Assembly: GCA_902564265.1 (NCBI GenBank)
Contig: CACFAI010000002.1
Location: forward strand, 1-64,000
Direction: 5' to 3'
DNA length: 64,000 nucleotides
Source: an uncultured Pelagibacteraceae bacterium
GTDB taxonomy: Bacteria; Pseudomonadota; Alphaproteobacteria; Pelagibacterales; Pelagibacteraceae
The notes beneath the pieces are model-generated. The model saw nothing but the letters and a program-made list of their open reading frames with translations. It made no database searches and had not been told where the DNA came from. Positions 48,398 to 58,037 of this stretch are shown here, in pieces. Position 1 is the stretch's first letter, and each line of letters starts with the position of its first letter. The position numbers and the translations under genes were made by a program.

Positions 48398-49801
48398 TTA
48401 ACTTTTAAAAAGGAATTTTTTCAAGATAATTAAAATTGATAACAATTCAACTCTACCGATCATCATAAAAAGAATTAGAGAAAATTTTGAAAAAGCACCT
48501 AACTCATAAAAATTAAAATTATCTAAATCAGTTAGTGGAGAATTAACAGTATTCATTATAGTTAAAATTGACAGTTTAAAGGATGTTTCGCTATTTATCC
48601 CTGAAACTGTAAGAAATAAAGATAAAATACTAAGAGAAACTACAAAGATCAATACTGATAAAAAATACTTATGAAAATCTTCCGTCTCAAAATAAATGTT
48701 AAAAAAAGGAAGTTTATTTGAATAAATATTTTTTGGTTTTGCATGTGATACAAGTTCATTTAAAGAAAACTTTAACAATAAAAAAAGTTTAGAAAATCTT
48801 AACCCCGAGCTCGTTGAAAAAAAAGATCCGCCTATAATTATCAAGATTATAAAAATAAATGTAAGATTTTGAGGTGAATCTAAAGAAAATCCAATATTAG
48901 AGATAGAGCTACAAATTGATAAAAAAAGTAGAGAAAAATCGTTATTAGAATTAAAAAAAATGAAGAATATTGTAATTAAGAAAAATAGATAAAATAACAG
49001 ATACAGATCTTCAAATAAAAAATTAGTATTTTTCTTTTTAAAGAATATCAAATTGTATAACAAAAAAAGACTAAAAAAAGATACAAGCATTAAAATTGCA
49101 AGTACTACTTGTTGAAATTTACCATCGATAATTAGACTAAGATTGTTGTCAGGCAAAAAACCCCCGGATGAAATTAGTGTTAACGATAAATTAAATGAAT
49201 CGAATATCCTTACTCCAGATAATGAAAGTATTATAAATATAAGAATAGTTAATATAAAATAAATAAAACTGATTTTTAGAGATTGTTTCAAAGTTTCGCT
49301 GCTACTGAATGAAATGAAATTTGTAAGAGACTTTTTCAAATTTGTGTCAAAAATATCTATTAATAAGATTAGTGAAATCAAAAAATATAATCCACCAATC
49401 CATTGAGTCGAGGATCTCCATAAAATTAAGCTTTGATCTATATGTTTAAGGTTTTCAAAAACTGTAAAACCAGTAGAAGTAAAACCTGAGACTGATTCAA
49501 AGTATGCATCAAATAAACTTAAATTATTTAAAATCAAATAATAAGGTATTGACAATAATACTGGTATAATTAAATAACCCGTTATAACTGTAAGAATCTT
49601 TTCAAATATTGATGTTTTTCTTAAATTTTTTTTTTTAAAAAAAATTAAAGACCCAAAAAAAAGTGTAACTACAAAAATGAAAAGAAAACTATCTATACCC
49701 AGAAATAAGTCAAAATAATAACAATAAATTATATTTAAAAAAGATAGGAAGGATATAAATAAGGAAAATATACCAAGATAAAGCTGTGAAAAGTTTAACA
49801 T
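48398..49801 (-). CDS. trkH: Potassium uptake protein TrkH
   Basis: TrkH is the channel-like membrane subunit of Trk potassium uptake. The 467-aa protein has four pore repeats: STGFT (Gly111), SSGGFLPD, SNIGFS (Gly304) and a fourth, NTVNSPLTDL, in which the usual filter glycine appears to be Asn420. The third repeat is followed by SSGLRFSK and the last by GRVELL (Arg450), conserved in the family. It is paired with trkA immediately upstream. Confidence 0.92.
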   Translation of the reverse strand: MLNFSQLYLGIFSLFISFLSFLNIIYCYYFDLFLGIDSFLFIFVVTLFFGSLIFFKKKNLRKTSIFEKILTVITGYLIIPVLLSIPYYLILNNLSLFDAYFESVSGFTSTGFTVFENLKHIDQSLILWRSSTQWIGGLYFLISLILLIDIFDTNLKKSLTNFISFSSSETLKQSLKISFIYFILTILIFIILSLSGVRIFDSFNLSLTLISSGGFLPDNNLSLIIDGKFQQVVLAILMLVSFFSLFLLYNLIFFKKKNTNFLFEDLYLLFYLFFLITIFFIFFNSNNDFSLLFLSICSSISNIGFSLDSPQNLTFIFIILIIIGGSFFSTSSGLRFSKLFLLLKFSLNELVSHAKPKNIYSNKLPFFNIYFETEDFHKYFLSVLIFVVSLSILSLFLTVSGINSETSFKLSILTIMNTVNSPLTDLDNFNFYELGAFSKFSLILFMMIGRVELLSILIILKKFLFKS

Positions 49802-51175
49802 CTAAATAGAGCTTATTCTAAATAAATTCTCTACAACTGGTAACTGATCTCTTTTTGCTAAAAAAACAACTGTATCTTTTTTTTGAAAAATGAATTTTGA
49901 GGATGGAATAATTATGTCATTTTTTCTTAAAACTGCACCAATTCTAATATCCTCGGGAAGATTTGTATTTTTAAGTTCTTTATCAATTAATTCTGATGAG
50001 TCAATTATCTCAGCTTCAATTACTTCATAATCACCATTTGAGATACTATAAGCAGTTTCAATTGTCCCTTTATGAACATGTTTGAGAATACTTGAAACTG
50101 TATTCATTCTAGGATCTATCAAGTCATCAATTTTTAAAGAAGATTGAAGTATTGAATAATTTGGTTTATTAATTAAAGCCATAGTTCTTTTATCTTTAGA
50201 GAACTTTTCAACCAAAACACTAACCATCAAATTATCCTCATCATCATTTGTTAGAGCCAAAACAGTTTCAGAATCATCTATGTTTGCTTCTTTCAACACA
50301 TCTTCCTCAAGACCGTTTCCATTAATAACTAAAGAATTATTCAGTTCATTGGCTATGTATTCAGCTCTTTCCTTGTTTTTTTCAATTATCTTTATTCTTG
50401 CAGACTCGTGGGAGTTTTCTAAATTTCTAGCTAAATTAAAACCAATGTTTCCACCACCTATTATCAAAAACTTATTTGAAATTTTTTCATTATGACCAAA
50501 TGCATCTAATGTCAATTGCATTTGAGATGAATTAATTATTACATAGGCCTTGTCATTTAATTTTAAAACATCGTTTTTTTTTAGAATTATAAATTTCTCT
50601 TCACGAACAACACCAAGAATATTGGCTTCGAGTTTTGGAAATTTTTTCGTAATTTTATTTAGTTCAATATTAATTAATGGGCATTTTTCATTTATATCTA
50701 TTTCAAGTAGACGTATCTTATTATCAGCAAAAGGTACGTTATCTATTGCCCCTGGTGCCTCCAATTTTCTTTGTATCGACTTAGCAATTTCTACCTCAGG
50801 TGAAATTATAACATCAATAGGTAGATTTTCTTTATTATAAACTAATGAAAATTTAGGATTTAAATAATCTTGAGATCTAATTCTTGCAATTTTTTTTCCA
50901 ATCTTAAAGATAGAAAATGCAATCTGACAAATTAACATATTGATTTCATCATTTTTTGTAACCGCAATAATCATATCAGCATCCTCAGCATTTGCTTTTT
51001 CAAGAATAGATGGAAATGTAGCTTTGCCAACTATGGATTTAACATCTAAATCATCATTAATTTTTTGAATATCTTCACTTGATTGGTCTATAACTGTAAC
51101 TGAATGGTCTTGCTCACTAAGAAGTTTTGCAATCGTATAACCTACCCTTCCTGCTCCACAAATTATTATATTCAT
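49802..51175 (-). CDS. trkA: Trk potassium uptake regulatory protein TrkA
   Basis: This 457-aa cytosolic protein has two RCK modules, each with a Rossmann glycine motif: IIICGAGRVGYTIAKLL at the N-terminus and FLIIGGGNIGFNLARNL near residue 232, each followed by a TrkA-C domain. It gates TrkH in response to nucleotides. It abuts trkH and overlaps ntrX by one base. Confidence 0.95.
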   Translation of the reverse strand: MNIIICGAGRVGYTIAKLLSEQDHSVTVIDQSSEDIQKINDDLDVKSIVGKATFPSILEKANAEDADMIIAVTKNDEINMLICQIAFSIFKIGKKIARIRSQDYLNPKFSLVYNKENLPIDVIISPEVEIAKSIQRKLEAPGAIDNVPFADNKIRLLEIDINEKCPLINIELNKITKKFPKLEANILGVVREEKFIILKKNDVLKLNDKAYVIINSSQMQLTLDAFGHNEKISNKFLIIGGGNIGFNLARNLENSHESARIKIIEKNKERAEYIANELNNSLVINGNGLEEDVLKEANIDDSETVLALTNDDEDNLMVSVLVEKFSKDKRTMALINKPNYSILQSSLKIDDLIDPRMNTVSSILKHVHKGTIETAYSISNGDYEVIEAEIIDSSELIDKELKNTNLPEDIRIGAVLRKNDIIIPSSKFIFQKKDTVVFLAKRDQLPVVENLFRISSI

Positions 51176-52527
51176 TAATTTAAATCCTTAACGCCTAAAC
51201 CTTTTAATTTTCTATGAAGAGCCGATCTTTCCATGCCTACAAACTTTGCTGTTTTTGAGATATTTCCACCAAATTTTTTTAGTTGAGTAGTCAAATATTC
51301 TTTTTCAAAGTTTTCTCTAGCTTCTTTCAATGGCACAGACAAATTATTACTTTTAAATGTCTCTATCCCTCCTTGTTTTATTGACTCCTTAATAATTGTC
51401 TTAATTTTTGTTTGATCATTATTGGATAATATCGCTATTCTTTCTATCAAGTTTCTTAACTCTCTAACGTTTCCTGGCCAAAAGTGATTTATAAGGTAAG
51501 AGTCCTCTTTGTCAATATTGAGAGCTTTAAGATTATATGATTTTGAAATAGTTTTAGAAAAGTACTCAACTAAAAGAGGTATATCACTTACCCTATTGCT
51601 TAGTGGTTCGATATTTATTTGAAAAACATTTAATCGATGAAATAGATCTTCCCTAAAATTACCAAGTTGAGTTTCATTATTAATATTTTTACTAGATGTA
51701 CAAATTATTCTCACGTTAACTTTAATATCATGATTACTATTAATCCTTCTAAATTTTTGATCAATTAAAACTCGTAATATTTTTGATTGGGTTTCAAGCG
51801 GTATTTCAGAAATTTCATCTATTAAAAGGGTTCCCCCAGAAGCTTTTTCCAATGAACCATAAGTAATCGAGCCGTTTTCCTTTTCTTCTCCAAAAAGTTC
51901 AAGTTCATATTTTTTTACATCTAATAATGCACCGTTCAAAATTATAAATGGACCTTTGTTTCTTTTAGAAAGTTTGTGAATTTTTCTAGCGATTAGCTCT
52001 TTTCCAGAACCTGTTGGTCCATATATAAAAATTCTACTTTCTGTGTTTGAGAGTTTTTCAATTTGTTCTCTTATTTTTTCAATATTCTGACTATTTCCGA
52101 TAAGATCGAATGAGTGAAATAATTTAGTTTCAAGAACCTTATTTTCATTTTTTAATTTAAAGTTTTCTACAGCTCTTTTGACAAAATTCATTAGTCTTTC
52201 TTCATCAAAAGGTTTTTCCAAAAACTCAAAAGCCCCTGACTTAAGAGATTTAATAGCCATTTCGATATTTGCATGACCTGAAATAATTATAACTGGGATA
52301 TCCTTATTTTTTTTCTTAATATGACTTAAAAGTTCAATACCGTCGTTATCACCTTTGTCTAGTTTTACGTCTATAATAGCAACGTCAGGTAATTTTTTAT
52401 CAATTTCATTTAAAGCCTGATTATAATTTGCTGCAACTCTGGTTTCATATCCTGCATCAGAAATTAAATCCTTAAGGATATTTCTAATATCTGGATTATC
52501 ATCAATTATTAAAATTTCAGTTGACAT
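51175..52527 (-). CDS. ntrX: NtrX-like response regulator lacking the sigma-54 loop
   Basis: This 450-aa protein has a receiver domain (phospho-acceptor Asp53 in AIIDVKLD), an AAA+ domain with Walker A GPTGSGKE (170-177) and Walker B GGTLLIDEI (231-239), and a C-terminal Fis-type helix-turn-helix. Where sigma-54 activators have GAFTGA, it has EEKENGSITYGSLEK (about residues 214-228), so it is unlikely to activate sigma-54 promoters. It is paired with ntrY (11-bp overlap) and upstream of trkA, the usual alphaproteobacterial order, and may act as a direct DNA-binding regulator. Confidence 0.92.
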   Translation of the reverse strand: MSTEILIIDDNPDIRNILKDLISDAGYETRVAANYNQALNEIDKKLPDVAIIDVKLDKGDNDGIELLSHIKKKNKDIPVIIISGHANIEMAIKSLKSGAFEFLEKPFDEERLMNFVKRAVENFKLKNENKVLETKLFHSFDLIGNSQNIEKIREQIEKLSNTESRIFIYGPTGSGKELIARKIHKLSKRNKGPFIILNGALLDVKKYELELFGEEKENGSITYGSLEKASGGTLLIDEISEIPLETQSKILRVLIDQKFRRINSNHDIKVNVRIICTSSKNINNETQLGNFREDLFHRLNVFQINIEPLSNRVSDIPLLVEYFSKTISKSYNLKALNIDKEDSYLINHFWPGNVRELRNLIERIAILSNNDQTKIKTIIKESIKQGGIETFKSNNLSVPLKEARENFEKEYLTTQLKKFGGNISKTAKFVGMERSALHRKLKGLGVKDLN

Positions 52528-54298
52528 AATTAGGTAATAAAATTTTTATTTTAGCTCCTTCTTTTTGTGGGATAAATTCAATAAATCCATTGTGGTCGTT
52601 TAAGATTTTTTCTACTATAGATAAACCTAAACCACTACCCTCTTTTTTTGTGGTAAAGTAAGGTTTTGAAAATATTTTGGTATCACTGTTTGTAAAACCT
52701 GTTCCATTATCCTGTACTATGATGTTTATATAATCATTTATTAATTGAATTTCTACATTGATTTTCTTTTGAAAATTGCCCATTTTTTTATGTTTCTCTT
52801 TTAGACTTTCAATTGAATTTTTAAATAAGTTAATAAAAACTCTATTAAGTTGCTCAAAATCGCTATTAACAAAATAAATTATTTCAGATACAAAACTAAT
52901 TTCTATATCTTTGTCATTAGTTTTCATTAAGTTAATTGAGTCATTAATAATTTTATTGAGATCATTTTTTTTAAAAATAGGTTTTGGCATTCTTGCAAAA
53001 TCAGAAAATTCATTTACAAGTTTTTCAATAAGTTTTACTTGTTTGTTAATCGTTTTAATCTTCTCTAAGAAGGACTCTTTGTTTTTTTCATCAAACATCT
53101 CAGAATACTTTTTTTTAAGATTATCTATTATAAGCTGAATAGGTGTGAGAGGATTTTTTATTTCATGTGCAATTTTTCGAGCAACGCTTTCCCACGCCTC
53201 ATGTCTTTCATTAGCAATAAGTTTATTTTGTTGGTACTTTAATCTATCAATCATTTGATTGAAATTTTTATTAAGAATTTCTAGTTCCTTATCAGTTTTA
53301 ATCTCCGGAACTTTTGCATTTAAATTTCCCTTTCCAATATTAGTCGAGGCAGATATCAAATTATTTATTGACAAAAAAAATCTAGATGAAAATCTTATTG
53401 CTATGGAAATCGACAAGAATAAAAGAAGAGTAACTATTATTATATAAATGATAGCAAATGAAAATTTAATCCCTGTTCTTTTATCCTGTACTGTGTAATA
53501 AAAATCTAGGGCCTCACTTGACTCAGTTAAGTATTGAGAAATTTTTGGGTCTAAATATTTTATTATATAAATGTAAGTATTGTCAAAATTAGCCAACTTC
53601 ATTAGCGCTGCAGAAGTATTTTTATACGCATTTAATATTTTAAGTGGTCTTTCATCGTTGAGCACCATCTTTAATTGTTCAGTGGATGGAGGTATATATA
53701 GAATCTTATTTCTATCAGTTGACATTAGCAACTCGCCAGTATTATCAATTAGAAAAATTGCATCTAATTTTCTTACTAGTTTTTGTGAATTTAAATAATT
53801 TTCAAACCTTTGTTTATTTTCATTATATATAGAAACATTCTTATTCAAATCGAAAGCAGCCAAAATGATATCAGATTCAACTTTATTTCTAACTGTGCTT
53901 ACGTAATTAACAGCTAATTGATAAGAGTTACTTACAGCAGTAGTAATTTTTTTATCAAAATACTTTTCAAGTGCAAAAGAAAATAAAAATAAAGAAAAAA
54001 CAGATATCAAAATAGATGGTATTAACGTAAATAAAGAAAAGAAGGTTATATATTTCCTATTTGCTCTTGATCCCTCAATTGCTATTTCATTTTTAATAGA
54101 ATTTTTAATCTCAATAAAAATCATTGAAAAAAAAACTAGCAACAATAAAATATTTGATACTAACAAATATTGTAAATTCTCATCTGTAAGTTCAATAAAA
54201 CTCTTCTCAATAAAAGTTAAAAACGTTAAAAAACCCAGGAATAGTGTAATTATAAATATTAAAATAATAAAAATATTTTTTCTTATAAATTTAAGCAT
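52517..54298 (-). CDS. ntrY: NtrY-like sensor histidine kinase, short form
   Basis: This 593-aa kinase has membrane segments near residues 10-30, 45-62, 86-110 and 278-300, a periplasmic sensor region (about 112-277), a HAMP segment (about 300-355), then the H-box SVARKIAHEIKNPLTPIQL with His378 and an ATPase domain (DNGTGF, GSGLGLSIVEKIL). The PAS domain usually found between HAMP and the H-box of NtrY is missing. It is divergent from ispDF by only 33 bp. Confidence 0.92.
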   Translation of the reverse strand: MLKFIRKNIFIILIFIITLFLGFLTFLTFIEKSFIELTDENLQYLLVSNILLLLVFFSMIFIEIKNSIKNEIAIEGSRANRKYITFFSLFTLIPSILISVFSLFLFSFALEKYFDKKITTAVSNSYQLAVNYVSTVRNKVESDIILAAFDLNKNVSIYNENKQRFENYLNSQKLVRKLDAIFLIDNTGELLMSTDRNKILYIPPSTEQLKMVLNDERPLKILNAYKNTSAALMKLANFDNTYIYIIKYLDPKISQYLTESSEALDFYYTVQDKRTGIKFSFAIIYIIIVTLLLFLSISIAIRFSSRFFLSINNLISASTNIGKGNLNAKVPEIKTDKELEILNKNFNQMIDRLKYQQNKLIANERHEAWESVARKIAHEIKNPLTPIQLIIDNLKKKYSEMFDEKNKESFLEKIKTINKQVKLIEKLVNEFSDFARMPKPIFKKNDLNKIINDSINLMKTNDKDIEISFVSEIIYFVNSDFEQLNRVFINLFKNSIESLKEKHKKMGNFQKKINVEIQLINDYINIIVQDNGTGFTNSDTKIFSKPYFTTKKEGSGLGLSIVEKILNDHNGFIEFIPQKEGAKIKILLPNYVN

Positions 54299-54331
54299 AA
54301 TAATGTAGTACTTTAAAAATCATCATAATAT

Positions 54332-55447
54332 ATGAGCAATTGTTTTATAATATTAGCTGCTGGAAAAAGTAATAGATTTATTTCCAAAATACCAAAACCA
54401 TATATTAAATATAAAGGTGATATACTAATTAATCATTCTATAAATAAGGCAATTTTATCAAAAAAATTCTCAAAAATCGTAGTTGCAATCAATAAAAGTC
54501 ATAAAAAATACATAAAAATATTGAGTAAGAAAAAAGTTCACTTCATTGAAGGGGGTAAGTCTAGAGCTGATTCTTCGAGATTATCTTTAAAATATCTGTC
54601 TAAATTTAAGCCTCAAAATGTGTTAATTCATGATGCTGCAAGACCAGATTTTTCTATAACTTTAATTAACAATCTTTTAAAAAACCTAAAAAAATATGAT
54701 GGAGTAATTCCTGTTTTAAAAACTACCAGTTCTATTAAAGCAATAAAAAATAGAAAAATTGTAAATTTGGATCGTGATAAGATTTTTTTATCTCAAACAC
54801 CTCAAGCTTTTAATTTTAAAAAAATATTTGATCTCCAAAAGAAAATAAACTCAAGAACCACAGACGATGCTTCATTATTTGTCAATAAGTCAAGTAAAAT
54901 AAAAATGATAAAGGGTGAGGAGAAAAACATTAAGATTACAACTAAAAATGATATCAAGGAAAACTTAAAATATTATTTTGGTATAGGTTTCGATGTACAT
55001 AGATTAGTAAAAAAAAAGAAATTGTATTTAGGCGGTCTCAAAATTAACTCAAAATTTGGAACTTTGGGGCATTCAGATGGTGATCCTGTTCTTCACGCAA
55101 TTACAGATTCTATTCTTGGAGCCTGCAGAAAAGGTGATATAGGCCAAAAATTTTCAGATCAAGATGTGAAATTTAAAGATATCAGATCAACAATTTTGTT
55201 AAGCAAAGTCATCGAAGAAATAGAAAGGAGTGGATTTTTTATTAATAATTTGGATATAAACATTATAACTGAAGCTCCAAAAATTAGTAAATATAAAAAA
55301 AAAATAATTTCAGTGATATCTAAATTATGTAAAATAAAAAAAAATCAAATAAATATTAAAGGTAAAACCGCTGAGAAACTTGGTGTGATTGGAAAAGAAA
55401 AAGCTATTGCATGTGAAGTGATATCATCGATATATAGATATGAATAA
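54332..55447 (+). CDS. ispDF: Bifunctional IspD/IspF isoprenoid enzyme
   Basis: This 371-aa fusion covers two steps of the MEP pathway. The N-terminal IspD (about residues 1-215) shows ILAAGKSNRF, VLIHDAARPDFS and QTPQAFNF; the C-terminal IspF (about 217-371) shows GIGFDVHRL, GHSDGDPVLHAITD and TAEKLGVIGK. The fusion is common in alphaproteobacteria. It overlaps pgpA by 8 bp. Confidence 0.95.
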   Translation: MSNCFIILAAGKSNRFISKIPKPYIKYKGDILINHSINKAILSKKFSKIVVAINKSHKKYIKILSKKKVHFIEGGKSRADSSRLSLKYLSKFKPQNVLIHDAARPDFSITLINNLLKNLKKYDGVIPVLKTTSSIKAIKNRKIVNLDRDKIFLSQTPQAFNFKKIFDLQKKINSRTTDDASLFVNKSSKIKMIKGEEKNIKITTKNDIKENLKYYFGIGFDVHRLVKKKKLYLGGLKINSKFGTLGHSDGDPVLHAITDSILGACRKGDIGQKFSDQDVKFKDIRSTILLSKVIEEIERSGFFINNLDINIITEAPKISKYKKKIISVISKLCKIKKNQINIKGKTAEKLGVIGKEKAIACEVISSIYRYE

Positions 55448-55943
55448 AAAAATTGGAAAACTTATTGTTACGATGTTTGGTGTTGGTTTGATAAAATATT
55501 TTCCGGGAACTTTTGCTTCCTTTATTACAGCATCAATATATTGTTTTTTTTATACAATTAAAATTAACTATTTATTATTAATACTAATTAACTTTTTATT
55601 GTTTGCTTACTCAGTTTGGATGATTAATAATTTAAAAAATGAATTTGAAGAAATAGATTCTAAAGAAATCGTAATTGATGAATTTTTGGGTCAATCAATT
55701 CCAATTCTCTTTTTTTATATAATCTTCTCCGAAGGATCAGTATCGAATACCTTTTTTTTCATAATAGTTTTTTTATCATTTGTTGGCTTTCGTTTTTTCG
55801 ACATTTTAAAACCCTATCCAATTAATTATGTAGACAAGAGTATTAAAAATGGTTTTGGTGTAATTTTAGATGATCTTATAGCAGGTTTCTTCACACTAAT
55901 AGTATTGTATATATGTATAATCTTTTATGGTCAAATTCAATAA
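55440..55943 (+). CDS. pgpA: Phosphatidylglycerophosphatase A
   Basis: This 167-aa membrane enzyme dephosphorylates phosphatidylglycerophosphate. It shows FPGTFASF near the N-terminus, VIDEFLGQSIPI, FRFFDILKPYPI and GFGVILDDLIAG, the conserved acidic motifs of PgpA. It overlaps cinA by 17 bp. Confidence 0.92.
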   Translation: MNKKIGKLIVTMFGVGLIKYFPGTFASFITASIYCFFYTIKINYLLLILINFLLFAYSVWMINNLKNEFEEIDSKEIVIDEFLGQSIPILFFYIIFSEGSVSNTFFFIIVFLSFVGFRFFDILKPYPINYVDKSIKNGFGVILDDLIAGFFTLIVLYICIIFYGQIQ

Positions 55944-56397
55944 GTTAGTTAAGAAATTAAATAAAAAAAAATTAAAGATTAGTTTTGCCGAGTCCTGTAC
56001 TGGTGGATTGCTTGCTCAATCTATTACCTCATTAAGTGGGGCTTCAAAGGTATTTAATTTAAGCGTTGTAACTTATTCAAATGACTCTAAAAATTTAATT
56101 CTAAATGTTCCAAGAAAAATAATTAATAAATTTGGAGCTGTAAGTGAAGAATGTTGTTTGAGTATGGTAAAAAACTTAGCAAAAATAAGTAAAAGTCAAA
56201 TCAATGTTTCTATTACCGGAATTGCTGGTCCTAAGGGTGGCTCTAAGTTTAAGCCAGTTGGACTAGTTTTCATAGGAATAAATTATAAAGGTAAAAATAA
56301 AGTTTATAAGTATTTATTTGCTAATAAAACAAGAAGATCTATTCAAGAAGCAAGTGCAAAAGCAGTGATAGATAATTTACTAAGTTTTATTAAATAA
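55927..56397 (+). CDS. pncC: CinA C-terminal domain protein (nicotinamide-nucleotide amidase)
   Basis: This 156-aa protein consists of the CinA C-terminal domain only, with ISFAESCTGGLLAQSIT and VSITGIAGPKGGSKFKPVGLVFIG. Stand-alone proteins of this type deamidate NMN (PncC). It overlaps pgpA upstream and runs 18 bp into the end of the convergent ratA gene. Confidence 0.92.
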   Translation: MVKFNKLVKKLNKKKLKISFAESCTGGLLAQSITSLSGASKVFNLSVVTYSNDSKNLILNVPRKIINKFGAVSEECCLSMVKNLAKISKSQINVSITGIAGPKGGSKFKPVGLVFIGINYKGKNKVYKYLFANKTRRSIQEASAKAVIDNLLSFIK

Positions 56398-56829
56398 ACT
56401 CTCTGCCCTGTTTTGAAATGCATCAGCAATTTTATCTAGGCCGTATTTAAATGATTTATTCATAAAAATATTTAAGAATTTATTTTTTAATTCAAAATCC
56501 AAATCAAAGGTAACCTCAGTAAAATTATCTTTTTGATCAAACTTCCACTTGTTTTCTAAGTATTTTAAAGGCCCTTCAATATTTTTAACATAAATAATAC
56601 TTTCTTTCTTATCAAATTTAACATCACTCTTATATGTGTCTTTAAAAGGGCCCTTGCCAATTGTTAAATCAGCTTCAATATATTGAAAATTAGCTTCTGA
56701 TTTATCTTTGTATATTTTGGCATTGAGACAGTAGGGAATAAATTTTGGATACTCTTCAATATTAAGGACAAGATCAATTAAATCTTTTTTGGAACAATTA
56801 ATGTTTCTCTTTATCGATGCTTTTGGCAT
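56380..56829 (-). CDS. RatA/Coq10-type START-domain protein
   Basis: This 149-aa protein is a polyketide cyclase/START family member. It begins [20 protein letters not shown], has a [19 protein letters not shown] segment and ends in a long helix [14 protein letters not shown]-like region (here [16 protein letters not shown]). Relatives bind ubiquinone (Coq10) or act as RatA. It overlaps lipA by 32 bp and cinA tail to tail by 18 bp. Confidence 0.88.
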   Translation of the reverse strand: MPKASIKRNINCSKKDLIDLVLNIEEYPKFIPYCLNAKIYKDKSEANFQYIEADLTIGKGPFKDTYKSDVKFDKKESIIYVKNIEGPLKYLENKWKFDQKDNFTEVTFDLDFELKNKFLNIFMNKSFKYGLDKIADAFQNRAESLFNKT

Positions 56830-57748
56830 TAGAAGTTATTCTATTTTTTTTCAATTTAGCAAAGTCTTCATCTGCATGATAAGATGATCTTGTTAGTGGA
56901 GAGGAAGATACTAATAGAAAACCTTTTGCTTTAGCGATAACTTCTAAATCTTTAAATTCACTGGGATCATAATATCGTTGAAGTGGAAAGTGCTTTACAG
57001 ATGGTTGTAAATACTGTCCAATTGTTAAGAAGTCAACATTAGCAGATCTTAGATCGTCCATGACTTGCAAAATTTCATCCTTAGTTTCACCCATCCCAAC
57101 CATTATTCCTGATTTAGTAAAAATTTCCTGATTTATGTGTTTAACATTTTTTAATAACTCAAGCGACGAAAAATATCTAGATCCAGGTCTAACCTTTAAA
57201 TATAAACTTGGAACTGTTTCGATATTATGATTAAAAACATCTGGAATTGCATCCAAAACTCTTTTGTAAGCATCTCCTTTTCTTAAAAAATCAGGAGTTA
57301 AAACTTCAATTGTTGTTTCTGGATTAGCTTCTCTTGTAGATTTGATAGTTTCATAAAAATGATTTGAACCACCATCTTTAAGATCATCTCTGTCAACTGA
57401 AGTAATTACTACATGACGCAAGTCTAATCTTTTTACCGCTAAGGCTATTTTTTTTGGTTCAAAAGGGTCCAACTTTTCTGGTCTTCCAGTTTTAACATCG
57501 CAAAATGCACAGGCTCTTGTGCAAGTGTCCCCCATAATCATAAAAGTTGCATGTCTTTTGCTCCAACATTCAGTAATATTTGGACAATTTGCTTCCTCAC
57601 AAACTGTAACTAATTTTTGTTGGTTGACTATACTTTTTGTAAGAAAAAATTCTTTACTATTTAAAAGTTTTGACTTAATCCATGTTGGCTTTTTTTTAAT
57701 AGGATTAATCTGATTTTTTTGTTTTTCTGGGTGTCTTACTTTATTCAT
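56798..57748 (-). CDS. lipA: Lipoyl synthase
   Basis: LipA inserts two sulfurs into octanoyl groups to make lipoate. With the start at ATG 57748 the 316-aa protein overlaps ftsB by 8 bp; the longer reading from 57784 would overlap by 44 bp. Auxiliary cluster cysteines are C50, C55, C61 ([12 protein letters not shown]) and the radical-SAM cluster is C76, C80, C83 (CTRACAFC). The C-terminal Ser ligand is in TRSSYHADE. It lies between ftsB and ratA. Confidence 0.95.
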   Translation of the reverse strand: MNKVRHPEKQKNQINPIKKKPTWIKSKLLNSKEFFLTKSIVNQQKLVTVCEEANCPNITECWSKRHATFMIMGDTCTRACAFCDVKTGRPEKLDPFEPKKIALAVKRLDLRHVVITSVDRDDLKDGGSNHFYETIKSTREANPETTIEVLTPDFLRKGDAYKRVLDAIPDVFNHNIETVPSLYLKVRPGSRYFSSLELLKNVKHINQEIFTKSGIMVGMGETKDEILQVMDDLRSANVDFLTIGQYLQPSVKHFPLQRYYDPSEFKDLEVIAKAKGFLLVSSSPLTRSSYHADEDFAKLKKNRITSNAKSIDKEKH

Positions 57749-58037
57749 TTTTAATAATATAGGTATTCTCACCTTTTTTTCCAACTACAAATTTGTCCCT
57801 TATTAGGATTTCAAGGTAATCTTTATCTAAATTTGCCTCAATAAGACTATTAATTTTTTTCAAATTTGTTATTTCATTTGTTAGAAAAATTTTTTTTTTT
57901 AAAAGATTTTCAAATCGGTCCTTTTTGTCTAAGTAGGCAAATAGACCTCTATTTCCTCCGAGTAAATTTAAAGAAAAATAAATTATCAATATTATTGGAA
58001 GTACTAGTATTATATTTTTTTTAATAGTATTTATCAC
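57741..58037 (-). CDS. ftsB: Cell division protein FtsB/DivIC family
   Basis: This 98-aa protein has one membrane helix (about residues 8-28), the [14 protein letters not shown] segment characteristic of FtsB after the membrane and a coiled coil ([21 protein letters not shown]). It recruits divisome components. It overlaps eno by 4 bp, the standard eno-ftsB pair. Confidence 0.9.
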   Translation of the reverse strand: MINTIKKNIILVLPIILIIYFSLNLLGGNRGLFAYLDKKDRFENLLKKKIFLTNEITNLKKINSLIEANLDKDYLEILIRDKFVVGKKGENTYIIKNE

